Source: an uncultured Kangiella sp. (GTDB lineage Bacteria > Pseudomonadota > Gammaproteobacteria > Enterobacterales > DSM-103792). Taken from it: a DNA stretch of 8,704 nucleotides. The translations under genes were made by a program, and so were the position numbers. Under the pieces are notes generated by a model. That model worked only from the letters and a program-made list of their open reading frames with translations. It searched no databases and was not told the DNA's origin. The stretch lies in NCBI GenBank assembly GCA_946480585.1, contig CAMLKQ010000080.1, positions 1 through 8,704 on the forward strand, read 5' to 3'. Below are positions 1 to 5,560 of the stretch, piece after piece. Every line of letters begins with the position of its first letter. Positions within the stretch are counted from its first letter, which is position 1.

Positions 1-20
1 GTACCGGTGTCAGCAATGCA

Positions 21-44
21 CTGCGCCGCCCGAAGGCGGCGCAG
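21..44 (-). terminator. Probable terminator hairpin of the M61 peptidase gene
   Basis: A perfect 10-bp GC-rich stem (21-30 with 35-44) closes a 4-base loop. It starts 9 bases past the peptidase stop codon when read on the minus strand. On that strand the loop is C(UUCG)G, an exceptionally stable tetraloop. The sequence after the stem (TGCATTGCTG) has no clear U run, so it is not a textbook intrinsic terminator. On the plus strand the stem is followed by a pyrimidine-rich stretch, so it could also work against transcription arriving from the left. Position and stability support transcript-end formation; strength is uncertain. Confidence 0.55.
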
Positions 45-53
45 TCTCGTCTC

Positions 54-1877
54 TTACTTCGGCCAGGCCACACCAAGCCAAGCCGCGTTGAGTGTCTTCT
101 GCTGGCGCTCCGGCTCGACCAGCGATTTCAGTTTGCGCTTGCCTTTGTCATTCACCTGCGGTGTCAGCGTCAGGGTCTGCATGGCATCGCGGCGGAACAA
201 CGTCACCTGCACCGGCCCACTCGTCAGCACGCCAGCGCGTTCATTCAGGTCCTTGGCACTGACCCTCAGCTGATTCAACGCGACAACGATGTCGTTGCTG
301 ACCACGCCCGCCTGCCAGGCCGGACTGTCGCGCTCGACTTCACTGACCACCGCAAACTGATCGGCCGTGCCCTCTTTGATTTTCCAGCCATACCAGGCTT
401 CTTGCATGCCTTTGTCGTCCTTGCCCTGGTCAATGCGCAGCTCAAGGCCGGCATCCTTCAACAAGGCCGCCAAGGGCAGCTCTTTGGTCCCGGCAATGTA
501 ATCCGTCCAGAACGCCTGCCAATCCACCGGCTGTTTGATGCCGGCATTAAACGAATCCAGAATGGCTTTGACATCGGCGCTGGTGTAGCCGCCTTGTCGC
601 ACGGCGTGCTTCTGCCACAGTTGCTTGTGCAGATCTTCCACGCCAAGTTTGCCTTTGCTGGCTTTGCGAAGCATCAGATCCATGGTCAGTGCGATCATCT
701 CGCCTTTGCTGTAAATGCTGACCGAGGCATTGCGGGCGCGCTCGCCACTCGGCTGAATCCATTCATCAAAGCTCGATTCGAGCGCGCTTTGCTGGAACCG
801 GCCGGGCTGCCGCAGGTAGTCATCCATGATGCTGCCGACCTCCTCGAGGTATTCGTCGCGGGTCTGGACGCCGGCACGCAAGCTCAGCAGGTTGTCGAAG
901 TAGCTGGTATGGCCTTCGGCAATCCACAGCAGCTCGCTGTAATTTTCTTTTTGATAGTCGTACGGCACCATCGCCGCCGGCCGGTAGCCTTTGACGTTCC
1001 AGGTGTGGAAAAACTCGTGAGTCGCGGTGCGAATGAACTTGAGGTATTCCTTGCGCGGCGCAAAGGTCCAGCGCGGCCGCTGAATGACGGTCGAGTTCAT
1101 GTGCTCGGTCGCGCCACCTTCGCCGCCAGTGGCATGCACAATGAAGAGATAGCGTTTCTCAAACGGATAGCTGCCGAACAGCTGGCCGGTGGTCGCGACA
1201 ATCTTTTGCAGATCGTCGGCGATCTGCTTGCCGTTGTGGTTGCCGTCGCCCCAGATCGCCAACTCAATGGTTTTGCCATCGACCACGAAGGAATGAAACG
1301 CGTGGATGCCGGTTTCGATCGGCGAGTCGGCCAGCACATCGTAATCGGCAGCGACAAAGCAGTGCTCGCAATCGCCTTTTTCCATACCGGCACGCGACAC
1401 CCAACCGGTCGGCACCTGCAGGCGGACATCGATCGGCAATTGGCGCTGGCTCGGGTTATACAGCCAGACGGTGCCGCCATTGAGATAGGCATGGCTGTCG
1501 TCAATGTGGCGGGTGCGCTGGCCAAGTTCGTTGGCATACAGCTCATAACGCACGTTGACCGCTTCACCGGCGTTCTTGTCAATTTGCCAGCTTGCCTTGT
1601 CGAGTTTGCGCACCGGCAATACCCGGCCATCAGCACCGGTGGCAACCAGCTGGCGGATGCCGTTGGCAAGCGGCAAAACTTGATAACGACCGGTGCGCCA
1701 GACCGGCAATTGCAGCACGAATGCAGTATCGGCAGTGGCCGGATAGCTGGCACTGACGTCGGCCAGATGCTGAGCCGCGTTGCTGATTTTCAGTTCGTAT
1801 TTAACAGTATCGGCAGCCTGTACCGACCACGACAGCGCGCTCGACAGCAGCGCCAGCAGTACCACTCGCATTTTCAT
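54..1877 (-). CDS. Exported M61-family metallopeptidase (glycyl aminopeptidase type) with C-terminal PDZ domain
   Basis: 607 residues, the usual length for the bacterial M61 family, which are zinc peptidases of the gluzincin type; characterised members remove N-terminal glycine or alanine. Residues 1-21 form a signal peptide (basic start, hydrophobic core, VQA/AD cleavage site), so the enzyme is probably periplasmic or secreted. An N-terminal beta-rich domain (about 22-200) precedes the catalytic domain. Zinc ligands are visible in HEFFH (His287, Glu288, His291) followed by WNVKGYRP, and the third ligand is probably Glu321 in LWIAEGHTSYF. The upstream GATEHMNST (255-263) is also typical. A PDZ-like domain covers roughly 490-575. 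Cys170 and Cys173 could form a disulfide. The start is the ATG at 1877, with GAAGGG at 1887-1892 nine bases upstream; a second ATG lies two codons inside. The REP dyad lies in its upstream region. The product may feed peptides to the two POT transporters, which is inference. Family assignment is secure; exact specificity is not. Confidence 0.93.
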   Translation of the reverse strand: MKMRVVLLALLSSALSWSVQAADTVKYELKISNAAQHLADVSASYPATADTAFVLQLPVWRTGRYQVLPLANGIRQLVATGADGRVLPVRKLDKASWQIDKNAGEAVNVRYELYANELGQRTRHIDDSHAYLNGGTVWLYNPSQRQLPIDVRLQVPTGWVSRAGMEKGDCEHCFVAADYDVLADSPIETGIHAFHSFVVDGKTIELAIWGDGNHNGKQIADDLQKIVATTGQLFGSYPFEKRYLFIVHATGGEGGATEHMNSTVIQRPRWTFAPRKEYLKFIRTATHEFFHTWNVKGYRPAAMVPYDYQKENYSELLWIAEGHTSYFDNLLSLRAGVQTRDEYLEEVGSIMDDYLRQPGRFQQSALESSFDEWIQPSGERARNASVSIYSKGEMIALTMDLMLRKASKGKLGVEDLHKQLWQKHAVRQGGYTSADVKAILDSFNAGIKQPVDWQAFWTDYIAGTKELPLAALLKDAGLELRIDQGKDDKGMQEAWYGWKIKEGTADQFAVVSEVERDSPAWQAGVVSNDIVVALNQLRVSAKDLNERAGVLTSGPVQVTLFRRDAMQTLTLTPQVNDKGKRKLKSLVEPERQQKTLNAAWLGVAWPK

Positions 1878-1932
1878 TGGCTACAACCCTTCGAACACAA
1901 TGTGACAAACGAAAATCTGAACCAGGTTTTCT

Positions 1933-1998
1933 TGTAGGAGCGGCCCTGGCCGCGATGGTTTTGCGTGGCAAGAAATCGCGGCCAAGGCCACTCCTACA
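1933..1998. repeat. REP dyad (two inverted GTAG-headed REP elements, BIME-like)
   Basis: Two 24-base arms (1933-1956 and 1975-1998) are reverse complements at 22 of 24 positions; both differences still allow G-U pairing. They flank an 18-base loop. Each arm alone has the REP plan: a GTAG head (1934-1937 on plus, 1994-1997 on minus), then a small palindrome, CGGCCCTGGCCG in the first arm and TGGCCTTGGCCG in the second. This matches the GTAGGAGCGG-type REPs known from Pseudomonas and Xanthomonadaceae, which are mobilised by RAYT (Y1 tyrosine) transposases. No RAYT gene is in the window. The dyad sits 22 bases past the acuI stop codon and about 55 bases before the M61 peptidase start, where it could stabilise or end the acuI transcript. 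Confidence 0.88.
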
Positions 1999-2020
1999 GT
2001 TGCTGTTCTGACGCCGCTAC

Positions 2021-3016
2021 TCAACGGCAATCAACCACCGTGCGACCAAACCGTTTGCGATCGAGCAGATCCATCGCCGCTTCCGGCACATGGCGCAAGC
2101 TGATGGTTTCGGTAAAGAGTCGCTCAAACGGAATTTTCCATTCGGCGCCGAGCTTCTGCCAGATGGCTTTACGCAGCGGCATCGGGCAATTGGCCGAGCT
2201 GACCCCGAGCAGACTGACGCCGCGCAGGATCAGCGGAAACACCGTGGTTGGCAACTGCTCGCTGGCAGCGAGCCCGACACAGGCGACGTTGCCCCATAAA
2301 TTCACGTGCGCGATCAGCTTCGCCAATTGCTCGCCACCAACGTTGTCAACGACACCGCCAAACCGGGCCGCTTCCAGTGGCCGGTCACCGAGCTTCAAAT
2401 CGGCCAGCGTGCAAACCTGATGCGCGCCCAGTTGACGCAAGTAATCGTGATGCTCCGGCCGACCGGACAACGCAATTACCTCGTAACCCTGGGCGGCAAA
2501 CAGCGCAACCGCCACGCTACCAACGCCACCGGTGGCGCCGGTGACGACAATCGGGCCTTTGTCCGGGCGTTGATCGTTTTCCAGCATGCGGTGTAGACAC
2601 AGCGCAGCGGTAAAACCGGCGGTGCCGAGTGTCATCGCCTGAAACGCAGTCAGCCCGCTCGGCAGCGGAATGAGCCAGTCAGCCGGCACGCGCGCACGCT
2701 GGGCCAAACCACCATCCTGTGACTCGCCAAGGCCACAACCGTTGACCAGCACCCGATCACCGGCCTTGTACGTCGGCACGGACGATTCGACCACTGTGCC
2801 CGCCAAATCAATGCCAGCATTGAGCGGATAGCTGCGCAGGATCTTGCCGCGCCCGGTGACCGCCAGCGCATCTTTGTAATTGATGCCGGAGTACTCGACC
2901 GCCACCAGCACCTCACCGGTCGACAACGCCTGCTCGTCCATTTCCACCAGCCGGCCGCTGATTTGCTTTTTGTCCTGCACGGTTTCCTGAAACACTCGAC
3001 AGGCGAGAAACGTCAT
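2021..3016 (-). CDS. acuI: Acrylyl-CoA reductase, AcuI/YhdH-type NADPH-dependent medium-chain reductase
   Basis: 331 residues, as in the AcuI/YhdH family of zinc-free medium-chain dehydrogenase/reductases. These cytoplasmic enzymes reduce toxic acryloyl-CoA to propionyl-CoA with NADPH. Seen directly: NYKDALAVTGRGKI (46-59), GIDLAGTV (68-75), GTAGFTA (131-137), the nucleotide-binding loop TGATGGVGSVAVAL (159-172), the cofactor-site SGRPEHHDYLRQLGA (184-198) and LPTTVFPLILRGVSLLGV (255-272). The structural-zinc cysteine cluster of alcohol dehydrogenases is absent, as expected. The frame stays open 58 codons further upstream, but the ATG at 3016 is the likely start: family alignment begins here, and GGAG lies 9 bases upstream. 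The longer frame would also run through the POT terminator. A TACAAT -10 box lies about 40 bases upstream, so the gene is probably transcribed on its own. In other bacteria acuI serves acrylate or DMSP and 3-hydroxypropionate metabolism; nothing nearby shows which applies here. Confidence 0.93.
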   Translation of the reverse strand: MTFLACRVFQETVQDKKQISGRLVEMDEQALSTGEVLVAVEYSGINYKDALAVTGRGKILRSYPLNAGIDLAGTVVESSVPTYKAGDRVLVNGCGLGESQDGGLAQRARVPADWLIPLPSGLTAFQAMTLGTAGFTAALCLHRMLENDQRPDKGPIVVTGATGGVGSVAVALFAAQGYEVIALSGRPEHHDYLRQLGAHQVCTLADLKLGDRPLEAARFGGVVDNVGGEQLAKLIAHVNLWGNVACVGLAASEQLPTTVFPLILRGVSLLGVSSANCPMPLRKAIWQKLGAEWKIPFERLFTETISLRHVPEAAMDLLDRKRFGRTVVDCR

Positions 3017-3055
3017 GGCGTCTGCTCCATTTGCGTTTGGCTCTTCGGTGGCCGG

Positions 3056-3061
3056 ATTGTA
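3056..3061 (-). promoter_or_regulatory. Candidate -10 box for acuI
   Basis: Read on the minus strand this is TACAAT within CGTTACAATCC, a good match to the sigma-70 -10 consensus. It would place the transcript start about 33 bases ahead of the acuI ATG. No good -35 hexamer lies at the usual spacing (CGGCAG at 17 bases), which suggests a weak or activator-dependent promoter. The adjacent inverted repeat fits that idea. Confidence 0.45.
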
Positions 3062-3094
3062 ACGGGTTCGGCGCGCAGCTGCCGCTCCCGTTAC
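3059..3094. promoter_or_regulatory. 8-bp inverted repeat across the acuI promoter (candidate operator)
   Basis: GTAACGGG at 3059-3066 is exactly mirrored by CCCGTTAC at 3087-3094, with 20 bases between. One arm overlaps the candidate -10 box and the other lies just upstream of the -35 position, so a dimeric regulator bound here would cover the promoter. It does not look like a terminator, because there is no U run and the loop is large. No regulator gene is adjacent, so the binding protein is unknown. Confidence 0.4.
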
Positions 3095-3110
3095 CCGGCT
3101 TGCGCCAGAA

Positions 3111-3142
3111 AAACAAAACCCCGCCGAAGCGGGGTTTTGTTT
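3111..3142 (-). terminator. Intrinsic terminator of the upstream POT transporter gene
   Basis: A perfect 14-bp stem (3111-3124 with 3129-3142) closes a 4-base loop. Read on the minus strand the loop is C(UUCG)G, and the stem ends in GGGGTTTTGTTT followed by two more T, giving the U-rich tail of a rho-independent terminator. It begins 22 bases past the POT stop codon and before the acuI promoter, so it separates the two genes' transcripts. The stem is A-rich at its foot, so it could end transcription in both directions. Confidence 0.9.
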
Positions 3143-3164
3143 GCATGAAGACACGCAGCGCGCA

Positions 3165-4586
3165 TCAGCTCTTGTTGCTTTCGGCGCCATGCATCCAGTC
3201 GACCAGCTTGCCGGAGACCAGCCACATCAACACCGAGAACACCACCAGCGCAACACCGATGGCCGCGAACACGAACAGCAAACCGGAGTGCTCCGGCATC
3301 ACGCCCATGCTGACGGCAAAGTTCTGCACGAAGCCATACTCGCCTGCGTGCTCGGTGAAGGCACCGATGTAGCCGGCAAGGAAGTACGCGCAAGCCGGCA
3401 TCAGGAACCAGACGCCCATGACCACCGACATCAAGCGCAGCGGTGCCAGCTTGGTCATCAAGCTCAGGCCCACCGGCGAAATGCACAGCTCACCGAGCGT
3501 GTGGAACAGGTAGCCGAGGGTCAGCCAGATCATCGACATTTTCTTGTCCGGCGACGACTGCATTTCGAACACGCCGAGGATCAGGAAGCCAAAGCCAACC
3601 GCGGTGAGCAAAATACCGGCCGCCACTTTCAGCGGTGCCGACGGATTCTTGTTCTCGCGGGCGAGCTTGACCCAGAGCCAGGCAAACAGCGGCGCAAACA
3701 GAATGATGAACAGCGGGTTCGCCGACTGGAACCAACCGGCCGGTACCTCAAAGCTGCCCACCATGCGTTGGGTGTTGTCCTGTGCCACCAGGTTCAGCAG
3801 ACCACCGGCCTGCTCGAATGCAGTCCAGAACATCATGATGAACACGAACATCGACATCACGACGCGCAGGCGATCGCGCTCTTCGTGGGTCAGCGGCGTG
3901 TGCACGCCACCGGCTTTTTCGCGCGACAGCTTGGCGGTCGGCACCACACCGATGTCACCGAGGTATTTCTGGGCGAACAGCAGCTGGATACCGACTGACA
4001 GCAACATGCCAACGCCAGCGGCGAAGTAACCCCAGCGCCAGCCGTAGTTCGGATCTTCACCGAGTGTCGAGGTGATGAACGGCGCGATCAGTGCACCGAT
4101 GTTGATGCCCATGTAGAAGATCGAAAACGCGGCATCGCGACGGGCGTCGCCCTGCGGATACAGCTCACCGACCATGGTCGAAATGTTCGGCTTGAACAGA
4201 CCGACACCGGCTGCCATCAGCACAAGGCCGACGTAGTACAGCGTGATGTCGCCCGGCACGGCCAGGAACAAGGTGAACTGGGCAGCGGCCATCAGCACGC
4301 CACCGATCAGCACCGAACGGCGCATGCCGAGGAAGTTGTCAGCGATCCAGCCACCGATGATGTTGGTGGCGTAGGCCGAGCTGGTGTACCAGCCGTACAG
4401 AATCAGTGCTTGGCCGCGATCCATGCCAAAGCCGGGGTTGGCGCCATCAACGGCTGCCACCAAGGTCAGAACGACCAACGCCCGCATGCCGTAGTAACAG
4501 AAGCGTTCCCACATTTCGGTGGTGAACAACAGGAACAATCCGATCGGATGACCGAACAAGGTCCCCTGAGGAAGGTTGCGGCTCAT
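3165..4586 (-). CDS. POT/PTR2-family peptide:proton symporter, 12-TM form
   Basis: 473 residues. Proton-dependent oligopeptide transporters of the major facilitator superfamily import di- and tripeptides across the inner membrane. Seen directly: the ExxER motif in EMWERFCYYGMR (Glu24, Glu27, Arg28, Arg35), FKPNIS with Lys132, the PTR2 signature region FYMGINIGALIAPF (157-170), AFEQ with Glu258 on TM7, and GELCISPVGLS with Glu366 on TM10. These are the residues that carry protons or bind peptide in studied POTs. I count 12 hydrophobic segments. The TM6-TM7 loop (about 207-240) is short and polar, so the two extra helices usual in bacterial POTs are missing. The frame is open 62 codons further upstream, but ATG 4586 is chosen because GGAG lies 6 bases before it and POT homology starts here. 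A strong terminator follows. The substrate is probably small peptides; related MFS peptide carriers of other specificity cannot be excluded. Confidence 0.9.
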   Translation of the reverse strand: MSRNLPQGTLFGHPIGLFLLFTTEMWERFCYYGMRALVVLTLVAAVDGANPGFGMDRGQALILYGWYTSSAYATNIIGGWIADNFLGMRRSVLIGGVLMAAAQFTLFLAVPGDITLYYVGLVLMAAGVGLFKPNISTMVGELYPQGDARRDAAFSIFYMGINIGALIAPFITSTLGEDPNYGWRWGYFAAGVGMLLSVGIQLLFAQKYLGDIGVVPTAKLSREKAGGVHTPLTHEERDRLRVVMSMFVFIMMFWTAFEQAGGLLNLVAQDNTQRMVGSFEVPAGWFQSANPLFIILFAPLFAWLWVKLARENKNPSAPLKVAAGILLTAVGFGFLILGVFEMQSSPDKKMSMIWLTLGYLFHTLGELCISPVGLSLMTKLAPLRLMSVVMGVWFLMPACAYFLAGYIGAFTEHAGEYGFVQNFAVSMGVMPEHSGLLFVFAAIGVALVVFSVLMWLVSGKLVDWMHGAESNKS

Positions 4587-4608
4587 GAAAAACTCCGTGG
4601 CTGTCTCC

Positions 4609-4633
4609 CGTCGGACGAAGACCCGTCCAGACG
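4609..4633 (-). promoter_or_regulatory. Leader hairpin ahead of the first POT gene
   Basis: GGACG (4613-4617) pairs with CGTCC (4624-4628). The stem continues as CGTC (4609-4612) with GACG (4630-4633) past one bulged base, giving 9 bp around a 6-base loop. It lies 22 bases before the POT start codon, just ahead of the ribosome site. No U run follows, so a leader structure or operator is more likely than a terminator. It resembles no riboswitch class I know. Confidence 0.3.
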
Positions 4634-4785
4634 AGTAAGGCTTTTTATCTGGTGATTTTTTGGGCAAAGCAGGCAGGCCCGCCAAGCTGGCCGACTTGAT
4701 ATCACAGCGTCCTGAGGGGAACAACCAAAACCGGTCATGGTGCACGAATGCTGCAGCGCAGCACTTACCCACCTTGCGTCAGCGT

Positions 4786-5406
4786 TCAGCGCCGATCGCC
4801 GCCAGGGAAAATCCAGCGAAAGGTGAAGTTGAGCCGCTCGCCGACCGGTTTGGCGGTTTTTGGCAAAGCGTGTCGGTAATGGGCCTGCGTCGCGCCGGCC
4901 ATCAGCAACAGATCGCCATCTTGCAACAGCAGTTCCAGGCGCTGGTGTTTGTGCCGACGATGCTGCAGGCAAAACCGCCGCGTCGCGCCGAAGCTCAGGC
5001 TGGCGATCACCGGGTCCGGCCCCAACTCCGGTTCATCGTCACTGTGCCAGCCCATGCTGTCTTGGCCGTTGCGATAGCAATTGGCCAACACGCTGTTGAA
5101 GCGGGCGCCGGTGACGGTTTCGACAGCGCTACGCAGCTCGGCCAGCAACGGCGTCCATGGCAGCGGCTCATTGCGCTTGCCGGAATACACGTAACTGCAG
5201 CCCGGGTCGCCGTACCAGGCGGTCAAGCGTGGCTGCATCACCTCGCGGCCAAAAATGACAATCGGCTTTTGCTGCCACGCCAGCGTTTGCCGCAATTCGC
5301 GGGCGATGCGTGTGCATTCTGCCGGCGGCCACAACGCGCGCCAGAGCTGCAGATCCGCGCCGGCTAGCACTGGCGTTTCATGGCGAGAAGGTTCGGCTGG
5401 CAGCAC
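4786..5406 (-). CDS. AlkB-like 2-oxoglutarate/Fe(II)-dependent DNA-repair dioxygenase (ALKBH2/3-like)
   Basis: 206 residues. AlkB-type enzymes use Fe(II), oxygen and 2-oxoglutarate to strip alkyl groups such as 1-methyladenine and 3-methylcytosine from DNA or RNA in the cytoplasm. Seen directly: NSVLANCYRNGQDSMGWHSDDE (104-125) with the iron ligands His121 and Asp123, the third ligand probably His179 in HYRHALP, and RLNFTFRW (191-198), whose Arg191 and Arg197 match the 2-oxoglutarate-binding arginines. The YRNGxDxMGWHSDDE pattern is closer to human ALKBH2/3 than to classic E. coli AlkB. The start is a GTG at 5406 with no clear ribosome site; I saw no in-frame ATG nearby upstream, so the N-terminus is uncertain. 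It diverges from the second POT gene and is followed 199 bases later by the first POT gene on the same strand. I saw no Ada or LexA box. Function is well supported; nucleic-acid preference is not. Confidence 0.92.
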   Translation of the reverse strand: MLPAEPSRHETPVLAGADLQLWRALWPPAECTRIARELRQTLAWQQKPIVIFGREVMQPRLTAWYGDPGCSYVYSGKRNEPLPWTPLLAELRSAVETVTGARFNSVLANCYRNGQDSMGWHSDDEPELGPDPVIASLSFGATRRFCLQHRRHKHQRLELLLQDGDLLLMAGATQAHYRHALPKTAKPVGERLNFTFRWIFPGGDRR

Positions 5407-5433
5407 AGGATGTACTCGATGGATGGAATGCGG

Positions 5434-5445
5434 GCTTGATCAAGC
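5434..5445. promoter_or_regulatory. 12-bp perfect palindrome upstream of the AlkB-like gene
   Basis: GCTTGATCAAGC is perfectly self-complementary and sits 28 bases ahead of the GTG start of the AlkB-like gene, in the divergent region shared with the second POT gene. Perfect palindromes of this length are typical of dimeric repressor sites, but one may occur by chance in 8.7 kb. No matching second copy was noticed in the window. Confidence 0.3.
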
Positions 5446-5520
5446 GGCTGGCGCCTGCGCGGCACGGGCCGTTACACTCGCGGGCGTTTTGTGGGCCGGC
5501 CCTCGGGTCGGCAGAAATAA

Positions 5521-5538
5521 CAGCCAAGGTATTGGCTG
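5521..5538. promoter_or_regulatory. Inverted repeat in the leader of the second POT gene
   Basis: CAGCCAAGGTATTGGCTG is two exact 7-bp arms around GGTA, ending 22 bases before the POT start codon. It could be an operator in the divergent alkB-like/POT region. As RNA it would form a small stem-loop just ahead of the ribosome-binding region. No U run follows, so it is not a terminator. Confidence 0.4.
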
Positions 5539-5560
5539 CAAACAATAACGAGATCAGGAC

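Noticed and set aside
402..1937. A 511-codon open frame on the plus strand opposite the M61 gene
   Set aside because: It is antisense to a gene with a complete catalytic motif and signal peptide. Its translation has no recognisable domain, and long antisense frames are common in GC-rich coding DNA.
3017..3190. N-terminal extension of AcuI by 58 codons
   Set aside because: It would translate through the POT terminator and the acuI -10 box; the family start matches ATG 3016.
3141..3998. A 285-codon plus-strand open frame opposite the first POT gene
   Set aside because: Same antisense pattern, rich in His, Gln, Glu and Arg, with no ribosome site or motif.
4583..4738. A 51-codon minus-strand frame whose TGA overlaps the first POT start as ATGA, like a coupled leader peptide
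   Set aside because: There is no ribosome site before its ATG at 4738, the composition is unconvincing, and GGAG already serves the POT start. Ribosome profiling would settle it.
4749..4763. TGCTGC/GCAGCA stem after the AlkB-like gene as a terminator
   Set aside because: Only 6 bp with a 3-base loop and no U run; too weak to call.
4587..4772. N-terminal extension of the first POT protein by 62 codons
   Set aside because: The extension has no POT homology, contains low-complexity basic residues, and the internal ATG has a well-placed GGAG.
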